Counted from the stretch's first letter, positions 44,914-54,089 are shown. The stretch is DNA of 64,000 bases from Paludibacteraceae bacterium (GCA_017962085.1 JAGCWA010000028.1:62001-126000); one strand, 5' to 3'. Numbers and translations: made by a program. The notes: generated from the letters alone by a model not told the origin.

Positions 44914-46461
44914 ATGAAGAAAGATAGGATTCTCTGGGCTGATGACGAAATAGATCTGCTTAAAGCACACATCCTCTTTCTCGAGGCGAAAGGCTACGAG
45001 GTGGTGTGCGTCAACAATGGTAAAGATGCGGTGCAATGTTGCAAAGACCAACATTTTGACATCATATTCCTCGACGAAAACATGCCGGGTCTCAGCGGAT
45101 TGGAAGCCCTCTCCCTTATCAAGGAGAAGGACACCAGCGTGCCCGTCGTCATGATCACCAAAAGCGAGGAGGAGAACCTGATGGAGCAAGCCATCGGAAA
45201 ACAAATCGCAGACTATCTGATCAAGCCAGTCAACCCGAACCAGATCCTGCTTTCCATCAAAAAGAACATCAACAAGACGGAGATTGTCTCCTCCACCACC
45301 ACGGACGACTACCGTACCGAGTTCGCCAAGATAGGTATGCTCATCAACGAAGCCTCCCAATTCGAGGATTGGGCCGAGGTGTATAAGAAGCTGGTATACT
45401 GGGAGATACAATTGGAGAACGCAGACAGTCAAATGCAAGATCTGCTGCGGATGCAAAAGGAAGAGGCCAACTCCACCTTCGTGAAACATATCAAAAAGAA
45501 CTACGAGGATTGGTTCGCACCGGACGCCCAACGTCCGATGCTCAGCCACGAGCTCTTCAAGAAATGCATCTTCCCAATATTGGACAACGGAGAGAAGGTG
45601 TTCCTCATCATACTGGACAACTTCCGCTTAGACCAATGGAGGGTAATCAAAGACCTGCTATCCAATGATTTCGTCGTGGAGAATGAAGAGCTGTACAGCA
45701 GCATCCTCCCGACAGCGACGCAATACGCAAGGAATGCGATCTTCGCCGGACTACTCCCTGCGCAGATCAAGAAGATGTTCCCTCAATACTGGGTGGAAGA
45801 GGGCGATGACGAGGGGAAAAACATCTACGAGAAAGAGTTGCTACAATCCCAGATAGACCGTTACAGAAAGAAATACACCTTCTCCTACCACAAAATCAAC
45901 GACCCTTCAGCAGGAGAGAAACTCGTCACGGAACTTCCCCAACACATTGGCAAGCAACTGAATGTGGCCGTATACAACTTCGTGGACATGCTTTCACATG
46001 CCCGCACGGACTCCAAGATGATCCGAGAGCTCGCCTCCTCGGAAGCCGCCTATCGTTCGCTCACCAAGTCGTGGTTCCAGCATTCGCCTATACTGGACCT
46101 CTTCAAGGCCCTGGCACAGCAGGACGTCAAAATCATGATCACGACCGACCATGGCACGATCCGAGCGGACAAAGCCATCCGCGTGATCGGAGACAAGAAC
46201 ACCAACACGAACCTACGATACAAAATCGGCAAGAACCTGGATTACAATCCGAAAGAGGTGATGGCCATCAAACAGCCGGAGAAGATCGGTCTGCCTACCC
46301 TCAATGTCAGCTCGACCTACATCTTCGCGGGGAACAACGATTTCTTCGCATACCCCAACAACTACAACTACTACGTGTCCTACTACAAGAACACCTTCCA
46401 ACACGGAGGCATCTCCATCGAGGAGATGATCATACCGATCGTGACGCTACGCCGGAAATGA
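44914..46461 (+). CDS. porX: T9SS regulator PorX (response regulator with PglZ domain)
   Basis: 515 residues. Receiver domain 1-120: acidic pocket D10, D11, E12; phosphoacceptor D54 in IFLDENMPG; MITKSEEE and the conserved Lys in ADYLIKPVNP. A helical linker follows, then a PglZ (alkaline-phosphatase superfamily) domain from about 200 to the end with IILDNFRLDQW, TQYARNAIFAG, DMLSHARTDSKM and ITTDHGTI, the metal site. PorX is known to respond to PorY and act with SigP on T9SS genes, and its PglZ domain cleaves cyclic oligonucleotides. It has no DNA-binding domain. The immediate coupling with porW indicates co-expression; the end overlaps the convergent kinase gene by 15 nt. Confidence 0.94.
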   Translation: MKKDRILWADDEIDLLKAHILFLEAKGYEVVCVNNGKDAVQCCKDQHFDIIFLDENMPGLSGLEALSLIKEKDTSVPVVMITKSEEENLMEQAIGKQIADYLIKPVNPNQILLSIKKNINKTEIVSSTTTDDYRTEFAKIGMLINEASQFEDWAEVYKKLVYWEIQLENADSQMQDLLRMQKEEANSTFVKHIKKNYEDWFAPDAQRPMLSHELFKKCIFPILDNGEKVFLIILDNFRLDQWRVIKDLLSNDFVVENEELYSSILPTATQYARNAIFAGLLPAQIKKMFPQYWVEEGDDEGKNIYEKELLQSQIDRYRKKYTFSYHKINDPSAGEKLVTELPQHIGKQLNVAVYNFVDMLSHARTDSKMIRELASSEAAYRSLTKSWFQHSPILDLFKALAQQDVKIMITTDHGTIRADKAIRVIGDKNTNTNLRYKIGKNLDYNPKEVMAIKQPEKIGLPTLNVSSTYIFAGNNDFFAYPNNYNYYVSYYKNTFQHGGISIEEMIIPIVTLRRK

Positions 46462-47292
46462 TTTCCCCTTGTGATATGCCGCCAAGGCATCCATGGGCCG
46501 CCCCTCGATAGTGCGCACGACATACCCGTAACATCCGGCCACCTCCCGTAGAATATCCGAAAAATGGGAGGCGATGGAGCCTACAAAGCCCATATCACGC
46601 ACATTCGTAGGATACTGCAACACATTGCGCTCAAAAAAGGCGACAAAAGATTTCTCCACAACAGACTTGCAATACGGCAACTCCACATTCTCCGCCAAGA
46701 AACGGGAGAATGTAGCCAAGAAACGATTAGGGAAACTGCCCCTGTAGACACCATCCATAATCGTCTTACGGTCAGACCCATACCATTTCCAGAACCGTTC
46801 ACACACATCCACGGGGGCACATCCCTTCAGAACATCCCCGACCAATTGCCGGCCCATGGTCGCCCCACTCCCCTCGTCGCCAAGCACATAACCCAACGGA
46901 GGAACATTGCTCACCACAACAGAGCCATCATAATGACAGGAATTGGAACCCGTACCCATAATGCACGCGATACCCGCCTCGTCACCCAACGTGGCACGGC
47001 ACGCCGCGAACAGGTCGCTATGCGCCTCCACCCTAGCCTTCGGAAAGAGGGAAGAGAGTATCTCGACGAAAAGAGGCTCGTAATCCGCCACACACCCTGC
47101 CCCGTAATAGTAGACGGAGTCGACAGCGGACGGAACACACATGCCGCAGGAACGCCTCAACTCCTCCCGTATGGCATCCGCATCCATGAAAAAAGGGTTG
47201 ATCCCCGCCAGCTCGGCAGAGAGATATGTACCATCCTCCTTGACCAAACGGACATCCGTCTTGGTGGAGCCCGCATCAAAAATCAAAAACAT
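46447..47292 (-). CDS. BadF/BadG-type N-acetylglucosamine kinase-like ATPase
   Basis: 281 residues from the ATG at 47292. The frame is open to 47484 but the reading MFLIFDAGSTKTDVRLV is the natural N-terminus. ASKHA elements: DAGSTKTD (phosphate 1), MGTGSNS (phosphate 2) and GDEGSGATMGRQL (adenosine region). Proteins of this type in Bacteroidetes are annotated as N-acetylglucosamine kinases, likely acting in amino-sugar or peptidoglycan recycling. Overlaps the end of porX by 15 nt on the other strand. Confidence 0.87.
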   Translation of the reverse strand: MFLIFDAGSTKTDVRLVKEDGTYLSAELAGINPFFMDADAIREELRRSCGMCVPSAVDSVYYYGAGCVADYEPLFVEILSSLFPKARVEAHSDLFAACRATLGDEAGIACIMGTGSNSCHYDGSVVVSNVPPLGYVLGDEGSGATMGRQLVGDVLKGCAPVDVCERFWKWYGSDRKTIMDGVYRGSFPNRFLATFSRFLAENVELPYCKSVVEKSFVAFFERNVLQYPTNVRDMGFVGSIASHFSDILREVAGCYGYVVRTIEGRPMDALAAYHKGKSFPA

Positions 47293-47440
47293 AAGATTAA
47301 GTATTGATCCTCCACAAATGTAAGGAAAATTATCGTGCCAGCTCCTATTCGTCATACGAAATGAATCACCATTCACCACAATAAAACCACCCTTACTCTG
47401 AAAAATGACACGCAATAGGGAAAAAGATTGAAAAAAAATA

Positions 47441-47448
47441 TAACTTTG
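47441..47448 (+). promoter_or_regulatory. -7 box upstream of the PepSY-like lipoprotein gene
   Basis: TAACTTTG matches TAnnTTTG exactly; no clear -33 box. The leader would be only about 20 nt. Confidence 0.4.
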
Positions 47449-47474
47449 AGGAGACAAACATAAAAGCGAAACAT

Positions 47475-48299
47475 ATGAGGACATCCATAGTTAAAGCATT
47501 CCTTTTCGGATTGGCATGCACAAGTCTGATCGCCTGCAACGACGTCAACGAATCCCAGCTTCCTAAACAAGCCGCACAGTTCCTTTCGGAGCATTACAGC
47601 GATGTGCCTATCACCCAAATCATGGATACCATCACACAGATGGGGTACACCGCCATCCTGGAGAACGGCACGGAAATCGATTTCGACGAGAACGGCGAGT
47701 GGGAGGAGATCAACTTCAAAAAGACCGAAGTGCCGGCATCCATCCTCCAGTCATTGCCTCCAACCATGTCCTCCTACATAAAAGAGAACTACCCGGAAGC
47801 CAGCATCCGAAAAATCACCAAGAAGAACTTCGGGCGGAACAAACTCATCTACAGGGTCGCTTTCAACAAACCGAACAAGATCGAACTGTGCTTCACCAAA
47901 GAGGGGGAACTCATCAGCAACGACCCGCAAGACAAACGGGTGCCATCGGTGGCAAGGAATATCATCAGCCTATTCGATGGTGCGGAAATATCGACCGTCT
48001 ACGTGGATGTGGACGGAGACTTCGAGATTGAATTGGACGATAAAACAGAAATAGAGTTTGACAGGAAAGGCAATTGGTACGCCATCAAAACAAAGAACAA
48101 AGCGTTCCCGGAGAAGTTCATGAAACAGATCCCTAACGCGATGACCAAATACGTGGCGAAGAAATACCCTGACCAATTCATCCGAAAGATCGAGAAGAAA
48201 AGCTACGGCTACCGTATCAGACTGAACAAGCCGAACGACATCGAACTATGTTTCACCAAAAACGGAATCCTCATCAACGAAGAGTCCGAAAACGAATGA
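47475..48299 (+). CDS. PepSY-like (DUF2874-type) double-domain lipoprotein
   Basis: 274 residues with a lipobox (CTSLIAC, Cys21). Two similar halves each carry the PepSY-like/BLIP-like pattern: one with EIDFDENGEWEEINFKK, PTMSSYIKENYPEASIRKITKKN, KIELCFTKEGELI; the other with EIEFDRKGNWYAIKTKN, NAMTKYVAKKYPDQFIRKIEKK, DIELCFTKNGILI. The family is common in Bacteroidetes periplasm/outer membrane; it may inhibit or bind peptidases, but function is not established. The next gene starts 4 nt later. Confidence 0.88.
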   Translation: MRTSIVKAFLFGLACTSLIACNDVNESQLPKQAAQFLSEHYSDVPITQIMDTITQMGYTAILENGTEIDFDENGEWEEINFKKTEVPASILQSLPPTMSSYIKENYPEASIRKITKKNFGRNKLIYRVAFNKPNKIELCFTKEGELISNDPQDKRVPSVARNIISLFDGAEISTVYVDVDGDFEIELDDKTEIEFDRKGNWYAIKTKNKAFPEKFMKQIPNAMTKYVAKKYPDQFIRKIEKKSYGYRIRLNKPNDIELCFTKNGILINEESENE

Positions 48300-48303
48300 T
48301 GAC

Positions 48304-49176
48304 ATGATGAACCGACTCACAACCATATTGCTGATTGCAGCGCTATCCATTCCGGGTGCCTTTGCGGCAGGCAAAAAATCAGCCAAAGAGCAACCCGCCG
48401 CCCAAGGGCAACAACAGAGCAGCGCCTATAGGGAAGACCAGATCGCAAGGAAAAAGGCGATCCTGAAATTCAAAACCGTTTTCGTGGAGGGTGGTTCCTT
48501 CACCATGGGATGCACGGCCGAGCAGGAAGACGAATGTTTTCCTCCTGAAAAACCGGCACACCCAGTATTCGTGAGAAGTTTCGCCATCTGTAAATACTGC
48601 GTCACACAAAGGCAATGGAGGGAGGTCATGGGTAAAAACCCAAGCGACGTGCGCGACGAAGACTTCCCCGTCACCAACATATCCTGGGATGACGCCCAAA
48701 AATTCATCGCCAAACTCAACAACTTCATGGGGACAAGCTACCGTCTCCCAACCGAGGCGGAATGGGAGTTCGCCGCAAGGGGCGGAATCTACTCGGAAAG
48801 CAAGAAATATAGCGGCAGCGAAGAATGCAGAATGGTCGCTTGGTACAAGGATAACGCCGGGGAACTTCGCCCGAACGGCAAACGGAAAGGCAACGAAATC
48901 GGTCTCTTCGACATGAGCGGCAACGTCTGGGAATGGTGCTCCGACTGGTACGGTCCTTACCCTACCGATACGGAGACCGAGCAAATCAACCCAGAGGGTG
49001 CGTCCGAAGGAAAAGAACGTGTCGTCAGAGGTGGTTACTTCGAAGGCCCCGCCATCTTCTGCCGCGTCTCCTGCAGGAACAAGAGCGAACCGAGCTACGC
49101 CTCCAGCATCATCGGTCTGCGACTGGCGACCGACTTCACGGACGATGCGGAGAAATCGAGCGAGATGGAGCCATAA
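48304..49176 (+). CDS. FGE/SUMF1-fold secreted protein
   Basis: 290 residues (a start at 48307 is also possible). A signal peptide ends at AFA. The FGE domain covers about 55-285: FVEGGSFTMGC, RSFAICKYCVTQRQWREVMGKNPS, YRLPTEAEWEFAARGG, GLFDMSGNVWEWCSDWYGPY, RVVRGGYFEGP and FCRVSCRNKSEPSYASSIIGLRLA. A CxxxC pair occurs near the place where true formylglycine-generating enzymes keep their redox cysteines, but spacing differs, so catalysis is uncertain. It forms a pair with the PepSY-like lipoprotein and resembles the fold of GldJ without being GldJ/GldK. Confidence 0.87.
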   Translation: MMNRLTTILLIAALSIPGAFAAGKKSAKEQPAAQGQQQSSAYREDQIARKKAILKFKTVFVEGGSFTMGCTAEQEDECFPPEKPAHPVFVRSFAICKYCVTQRQWREVMGKNPSDVRDEDFPVTNISWDDAQKFIAKLNNFMGTSYRLPTEAEWEFAARGGIYSESKKYSGSEECRMVAWYKDNAGELRPNGKRKGNEIGLFDMSGNVWEWCSDWYGPYPTDTETEQINPEGASEGKERVVRGGYFEGPAIFCRVSCRNKSEPSYASSIIGLRLATDFTDDAEKSSEMEP

Positions 49177-49280
49177 GCATTCACACCATGCCTGCGTTGA
49201 GAAACATACCCCACCCTCTCATCGGGCGAAGGGACTTCATACAACCACGGCAGGAGACGAGATAAATTTTTCGTAAAATA

Positions 49281-49311
49281 TTTGCAAGTACAGAAAAAAG
49301 CGGTATCTTTG
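49281..49311 (+). promoter_or_regulatory. Promoter of tRNA-Lys
   Basis: TTTG (49281-49284), a 19-nt spacer and TATCTTTG (49304-49311): both boxes exact. Confidence 0.78.
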
Positions 49312-49343
49312 CACCGCCTTTGAAAAATAAGGCAAATGAGGGA

Positions 49344-49419
49344 GAGCTAGTAGCTCAGCTGGTAGAGCACATCCCTTTTAAGGATGGGGTCTTGGGTTCG
49401 AGCCCCAACTGGCTCACCA
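49344..49419 (+). tRNA. tRNA-Lys (anticodon TTT)
   Basis: 76 nt with encoded CCA. Acceptor GAGCTAG pairs with CTGGCTC (one G-U), D arm GCTC...GAGC, anticodon stem CATCC/GGATG with loop CTTTTAA (anticodon TTT), T arm TTGGG-TTCGAGC-CCCAA. Confidence 0.97.
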
Positions 49420-49420
49420 A

Positions 49421-49452
49421 AGCGATCAAGGTTTCTTGGTCGCTTTTTTTTG
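49421..49452 (+). terminator. Terminator after tRNA-Lys
   Basis: A 10-bp stem AGCGATCAAG/CTTGGTCGCT (49421-49430/49435-49444; one G-U) with a GTTT loop is followed by TTTTTTTTG. Confidence 0.92.
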
Positions 49453-49576
49453 TTACTTTTAGGACAGGCATCCCCATTTGTTGGTACTCTTCTCTGTTTC
49501 CTTTTGTAATTCTTCTTCCTTTGTCTCCTTTTTATCGTTTTTTGTTCTTAAATTTGTCTCAAAAATATGGATTGAG

Positions 49577-50785
49577 ATGAAATATTTAATCATACTCGGA
49601 GACGGTATGGCGGACGAGCCAATCGCCTCTTTAGGGAATAAGACAATTCTACAGGCTGCCAACATCCCGACGATGGATATGCTGGCGAAAAAAGGACGAA
49701 ATGGCCTCTTGTCCACTGTGCCTCCCGGATACCACCCGGGAAGCGAAATCGCTAACCTTACGGTGCTTGGCTACGACGTGAAGAAGGTGTTCGAGGGACG
49801 TGGTTCCTTGGAGGCCGCCAGCATGGGCGTGGACATCGAACCGGGCGAGATGGCGATGCGTTGCAACATCATCTGCGTGCAGGACGGTAAGATAAAGAAC
49901 CATTCTGCGGGACATATCTCCAACGAGGAGGCCTACCAGTTGATCAACTACCTCAACGAGGAACTGGGCGACGACAAGGTGCGCTTCTTCCCAGGCGTCT
50001 CCTACCGTCACTTGCTGAAGATAAAGGGCGGCGACAAGCATGTCTCCTGCACCCCTCCGCACGATGTGCCGGGAACTCCTTTCAAGGATGTCATGGTGAA
50101 GGCGGATTGCCCGGAGGCGGAGCCTACCGCTAAGTTGTTGAACGATTTGATCCTCCGCTCCATGGGGATCCTTCCGAAGCATCCGGTCAACGTGAAACGT
50201 GTGGCGGAGGGCAAGGATCCCGCCAATAGCATCTGGCCTTGGTCGGCCGGCTACAAGCCTAGCATGAAGACGTTGATGGAGACTTACGGGCTGAAAAGCG
50301 GTGCGGTTATCTCTGCCGTCGACTTGATCCGTGGTATTGGCGTATACGCCGGACTGAAATCCATTGAGGTGGAGGGCGCTACGGGTCTGTATGACACCAA
50401 CTACGAAGGCAAGGCGCAGGCCACGATCGACGCGCTGAAGGAGAACGACTTCGTCTACCTCCACATCGAGGCGAGCGACGAGGCCGGACACGAGGGTGAC
50501 GTGGCGCTAAAACTGAAGACGGTGGAGTACCTAGAGAACCGTGTGGTGAAACCAATCTACGAGGAGGTCTCCAAGTGGGACGAGCCAGTGGCGATCGCCA
50601 TCTTGCCGGACCATCCGACCCCTTGCAGGCTGAAGACGCATATCTCCGCCCCAATTCCGTTCCTGATCTACTACCCTGGCATCGAACCGGACGCGGTGGA
50701 ACGCTACGACGAGGAGTCCGCAAAGGCAGGCGCCTACGGTGTGATGGAGGGCGATGAATTCATCAAGACATTGTTAAACAAATAA
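49577..50785 (+). CDS. apgM: ApgM-type cofactor-independent phosphoglycerate mutase
   Basis: 402 residues from the ATG at 49577; the frame extends to 49478 but that part is not protein-like. Alkaline-phosphatase superfamily signatures: IILGDGMADEP (metal/Ser region), GYHPGSEIANLTVLGYD (nucleophile Ser), EASDEAGHEGD and AILPDHPTPC (metal ligands). It is the archaeal-type 2,3-bisphosphoglycerate-independent mutase; in Bacteroidetes this protein is often found with thrA and thrC, where it has been proposed to act as homoserine kinase. Neither thr gene is next to it here. A -7 box TAAATTTG (49549-49556) lies just upstream. Confidence 0.93.
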   Translation: MKYLIILGDGMADEPIASLGNKTILQAANIPTMDMLAKKGRNGLLSTVPPGYHPGSEIANLTVLGYDVKKVFEGRGSLEAASMGVDIEPGEMAMRCNIICVQDGKIKNHSAGHISNEEAYQLINYLNEELGDDKVRFFPGVSYRHLLKIKGGDKHVSCTPPHDVPGTPFKDVMVKADCPEAEPTAKLLNDLILRSMGILPKHPVNVKRVAEGKDPANSIWPWSAGYKPSMKTLMETYGLKSGAVISAVDLIRGIGVYAGLKSIEVEGATGLYDTNYEGKAQATIDALKENDFVYLHIEASDEAGHEGDVALKLKTVEYLENRVVKPIYEEVSKWDEPVAIAILPDHPTPCRLKTHISAPIPFLIYYPGIEPDAVERYDEESAKAGAYGVMEGDEFIKTLLNK

Positions 50786-50791
50786 AACAAT

Positions 50792-51148
50792 ATGACCATG
50801 AAGAAATTTGTTATTTTGACGTTGTTGGCTCTGCTGTCCACACTGCTCTCTTCCTGCACGGATTCACCGAGCGAGGTGGCTAAGAAGTTCTCCCAAGCGG
50901 TAGCTACGGGACAGGTGGAAGAGGCGAAGAAATATTGCACCGAGAGCACGGCCAAAATGCTGGACATGTCTGCCGCATTGGGAGGCATGACGGAGAATCC
51001 GAACTACAAGATGAATATCTTGCGTGATTCAATCGTCGACAACCTTGCCTACGTCTTCTTCACGGAAAACGACAGCGACATGGAGCAGGTGATGAAGCTT
51101 AACAAAATCGATGGAGAGTGGAAGGTCTCTATGAGCGGTAAAAAATAA
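50792..51148 (+). CDS. DUF4878-type small lipoprotein
   Basis: 118 residues (116 if the second Met, 50798, is used). A lipobox (LLSTLLSSC) is followed by SPSEVAKKFSQAVATGQVEEAKKYCTESTAKMLDM and a beta-rich end (IDGEWKVSMSGKK), the pattern of DUF4878/NTF2-like lipoproteins. It is 6 nt after apgM, and its stop overlaps the next start (TAATG), so the three form one unit. Function unknown. Confidence 0.85.
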   Translation: MTMKKFVILTLLALLSTLLSSCTDSPSEVAKKFSQAVATGQVEEAKKYCTESTAKMLDMSAALGGMTENPNYKMNILRDSIVDNLAYVFFTENDSDMEQVMKLNKIDGEWKVSMSGKK

Positions 51149-51771
51149 TGCCTTTCTCTATCCGTAATGCGCTATTGGCAGTAGGATGCCTCGTCGCATC
51201 CGCATGTTCTAGTCCGTCAGGTGGTTCGCCATCGGACGGACTTCCTTTTGTTGAGGTTGATTCCATGCGGAGCGGCGACTTGGTCTGCCGGCTAGGCAAT
51301 GGCTATTTCTCGGGCATTTTCAGACGCTTCTCGGGCGAGTCCGAACGCTTCTCCCACATTGGGGTCTTCCATCGAGAAGGGGACTCTTGCTTCGTAATCC
51401 ATGCGGATGCGGACGAGCTGAATGGTGTCGGCTCCGTGAGGATGGAGAGTCTGTCCGAATTCCTGCGACAGTCTCACGACCACCAATTCTACCGTTTCAC
51501 AACCGATTCAATCAGATGCGGCGTCGATTTGATAGCCCACGACTATTTCCGGCAAGGAATCCCCTTCGACAACCGATTTGACCTCGCCAGCAACTCTTCC
51601 CTCTATTGCACGGAATTGGTCGCCGTCGCAATTAACAGAGCGACTCATAAAGACTCCACCATAGCACCCTTCTCCCTGTCGGAATCCTTTTGCTATTATA
51701 GGATCGATGACATCCTAAATTGCGGTTTACTTGAGCCCATTCCAGGAGAGGGGGGAACCTCTCGTCAATGA
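51148..51771 (+). CDS. YiiX-type permuted NlpC/P60 hydrolase
   Basis: 207 residues. The lipobox is LVASAC (Cys20). The permuted papain-like core reads MRSGDLVCRLGNG, FSHIGVFHREGD (catalytic His), and then NSSLYCTELVAVAIN (catalytic Cys followed by Glu), the circularly permuted order of YiiX/YebB proteins. Relatives cleave amide or ester bonds in cell-wall peptides or lipids; substrate unknown. Start ATG overlaps the preceding stop. Confidence 0.85.
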   Translation: MPFSIRNALLAVGCLVASACSSPSGGSPSDGLPFVEVDSMRSGDLVCRLGNGYFSGIFRRFSGESERFSHIGVFHREGDSCFVIHADADELNGVGSVRMESLSEFLRQSHDHQFYRFTTDSIRCGVDLIAHDYFRQGIPFDNRFDLASNSSLYCTELVAVAINRATHKDSTIAPFSLSESFCYYRIDDILNCGLLEPIPGEGGTSRQ

Positions 51772-52061
51772 TTTATTAACATTCAGCACCTCACAGAACA
51801 ACATTGTAAAATAAATGCGTTTTATTTAATATTTATTTATGCTCAATATCTAATTTATAAGCACAAATAATTTGATTATTACATCAAGAACGATTAACTT
51901 TGTTCATGTTTTTAGGGTAGTTTAATGCATGCATGTAGGGTAGTGAAATATCTATCAACTTCTATCCGGATGATTAGATGTTTAATTGCGGATGTTCAGG
52001 GAATTATGGACTTCCCCCGTTCATCTCAGTATTTTAGTAAGTCCTGTAAAAATTTTACTTT
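51772..52061. other. Intergenic region and long leader of the DUF3472 gene
   Basis: AT-rich, no gene. The promoter is at 51871-51902. The leader (about 150 nt) has a direct repeat TAGGGTAGT (51913-51921 and 51936-51944) flanking the palindrome ATGCATGCAT (51925-51934). Confidence 0.55.
51871..51902 (+). promoter_or_regulatory. Promoter of the DUF3472 T9SS cargo gene
   Basis: TTTG (51871-51874), a 20-nt spacer and TAACTTTG (51895-51902), both boxes exact. Confidence 0.75.
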
Positions 52062-54089
52062 ATGTTCAAAAATTGTTTAGCAACGGGGATGCGAGCTTGT
52101 GCCGTAGGTTTGCTCTCAATGAGTTTTTTTAATGTGAGTGCGGCGTCTAATTCGATTGTCAAGTTACCTGCCATTATTCTTAACTGCGACGATCAAAATG
52201 GGGCCCTTGACCAAAGATTGTCGGACATGGTTGTCTCCACAATCAGTGTGAAGGACGGTGCGAACTACACCTACTACTGCGCTATGCAGTGGGGATTGAC
52301 ACATGTGAAAGATGACGGGACTTTGGAATCCGAGGAGTGCGGTTATACCGGATTACAACAACTGGGTGACGGCAGACATGTCGCTATTTTCTCCAACTGG
52401 AATCCAAAAGTGAGATGGAACGGTGAGTCTATCTCTTCCTCTACATCAAGGTTTATCGGAGACGATGCAATTACCGTAACAATCGGTAATGAAACCCTGA
52501 AGACATTTGACAGATCATGGGACAAACTGAAAGGTGACTCTATCTACTGCTACAGCCACGATGGAATCGTCCGTTTCTACACCTATCCTAACGGTACACT
52601 TCCAAGCGTATCGTACCAAAACGGAAATTGGATTGAGGGCGACAACATGGAGCTCTTGTTCCAATCTACGGAAAGCACAGTAATTTCTTACGAGCAAGCC
52701 AACGAAATCTCTTACGGAATCAAACCTTTCTCCGGCGAAGGCAGGGGATTGCAGTCTTTCTACAACTTGGACTGGCAAGAGAATAACTGGTATACTTTCG
52801 TGACGAAATTCTGGCAAGACGGAGACAACACGAAGATCGGATTCTGGCTGCTTGACCACAGCGCGTCAACTTGGTCTCACTACATCACGATGATCTATCC
52901 TGAGCGCAACGTTTACGCCACCGCTCCTTTATACTCGTTCCTTGAGAACTATGTGCCAACAGATGGATCTGTAAGGTCTATGTATGCGGCCCCTAAATTC
53001 GCTCGCCTTCTTTCGGGTGATTGGTATTACAAAGGGAAAGGATTGGTTTATGCTTCCGGCAGCGGCAAGGATTTCAACGAGAACTACGTCGCTCGTGTGG
53101 AGAATGCCACTTTCTACATGCAAGCTGGTGGTACGGAGAATGATCACTCAGAACTCGACCAACGTCAATCCATCGATTACACTGACTTCTACAGCACTAA
53201 CTACTCTCTTGTAGCGTCTCTCTTCGACCCAATCGCAATCCAGTCTATCGCTTACGAGAACGGTTCCCTCGTTTGGGACATCGCAACTGACAAGTTGCCT
53301 CAGTTCTCCTATGAGTACAAGATCTCCAAAATAGTTAGGGATCAGGATTCTGTCTACTTCGTCCCTGTCTTCGAGGGCTCTGCTATTGACCCTGATTGCA
53401 GAAGCAAAGAGATCGACCTCTCCGACTTGGAGCCAGGTCAATACGACATTCAACTTACTGTATATGACATCAATGGCAACAAGTCCACTTCTGCTTTCCC
53501 TTGGTATGTTAACAAGGAGACTGAGCCTTCTTGCGTAGAGATGATGTACAGCTTCACCCCTCAATACGGAGGTTTGCTTGTTGAAGTTCCTATCGAGCAA
53601 AACAACACGGAGGTTAACTTGAAGATCGAGGATGAGCAAGGCAACGTGGTATCTCAGTTCAACAGCCCTATGAGCGTTGGCTATGGCCAAAACTCCGCTA
53701 CCGTTTACCTGAACACCCAGAACCTTTCTCTGACTGAGAAATACTATTTCACTGCTTCTTTGAACGACAAGTCTTGCAAGTCTAAGTTCTCTGTAATCAA
53801 CGGTGCTTACGACGGCGACGAGCCTGTCGCAGACAATGTACAAGGAATCAAGTACATCTACGCTAACTGCAGCAGCGCCGTGCTCGGATTCGAGGCCTTG
53901 GAAGAGACTACCGCAACAGTGATTATTTCTTCCATCTGGGGCTGGACGGCTAAAACGGAGACTATCCAACTGCAAAAGGGATTGAATCCATATGTGATTA
54001 ACTGCTATGGTCTCTCTGTTGGCCAAACATTCACCGTCAATGTGCTTGTTGGTGGTCAAAACTATAGCGAGATGTTCATCGTTAAATAA
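52062..54089 (+). CDS. Secreted DUF3472 protein with T9SS-like C-terminal domain
   Basis: 675 residues. A signal peptide (CAVGLLSMSFFNVSA) precedes a DUF3472-like domain (about 80-310): GYTGLQQLGDGRHVAIFSNW, NWYTFVTKFWQDGDNTKIGFWLLD and PLYSFLENYVPTDGSVRSMYAAP. Beta-sandwich-like middle parts follow (WDIATDKLPQFSYEYKISK, EPGQYDIQLTVYDINGNKS). The last 80 residues (GIKYIYANCSSAVLGFEAL...TATVIISSIWGWTAKTETIQLQKGLN...GQTFTVNVLVGGQNYSEMFIVK) have the strand order and basic end of a T9SS sorting domain, although the YPNP motif is absent. T-ending codons dominate, as in the cargo gene at 522, suggesting high expression. The natural ligand is unknown; carbohydrate binding is plausible. Confidence 0.8.
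   Translation: MFKNCLATGMRACAVGLLSMSFFNVSAASNSIVKLPAIILNCDDQNGALDQRLSDMVVSTISVKDGANYTYYCAMQWGLTHVKDDGTLESEECGYTGLQQLGDGRHVAIFSNWNPKVRWNGESISSSTSRFIGDDAITVTIGNETLKTFDRSWDKLKGDSIYCYSHDGIVRFYTYPNGTLPSVSYQNGNWIEGDNMELLFQSTESTVISYEQANEISYGIKPFSGEGRGLQSFYNLDWQENNWYTFVTKFWQDGDNTKIGFWLLDHSASTWSHYITMIYPERNVYATAPLYSFLENYVPTDGSVRSMYAAPKFARLLSGDWYYKGKGLVYASGSGKDFNENYVARVENATFYMQAGGTENDHSELDQRQSIDYTDFYSTNYSLVASLFDPIAIQSIAYENGSLVWDIATDKLPQFSYEYKISKIVRDQDSVYFVPVFEGSAIDPDCRSKEIDLSDLEPGQYDIQLTVYDINGNKSTSAFPWYVNKETEPSCVEMMYSFTPQYGGLLVEVPIEQNNTEVNLKIEDEQGNVVSQFNSPMSVGYGQNSATVYLNTQNLSLTEKYYFTASLNDKSCKSKFSVINGAYDGDEPVADNVQGIKYIYANCSSAVLGFEALEETTATVIISSIWGWTAKTETIQLQKGLNPYVINCYGLSVGQTFTVNVLVGGQNYSEMFIVK

Noticed and set aside
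48304-49176. Identification of the FGE-fold protein as GldK/PorK
   Set aside because: It is too short, has no lipobox and no adjacent gldL/porL, porM or porN genes.
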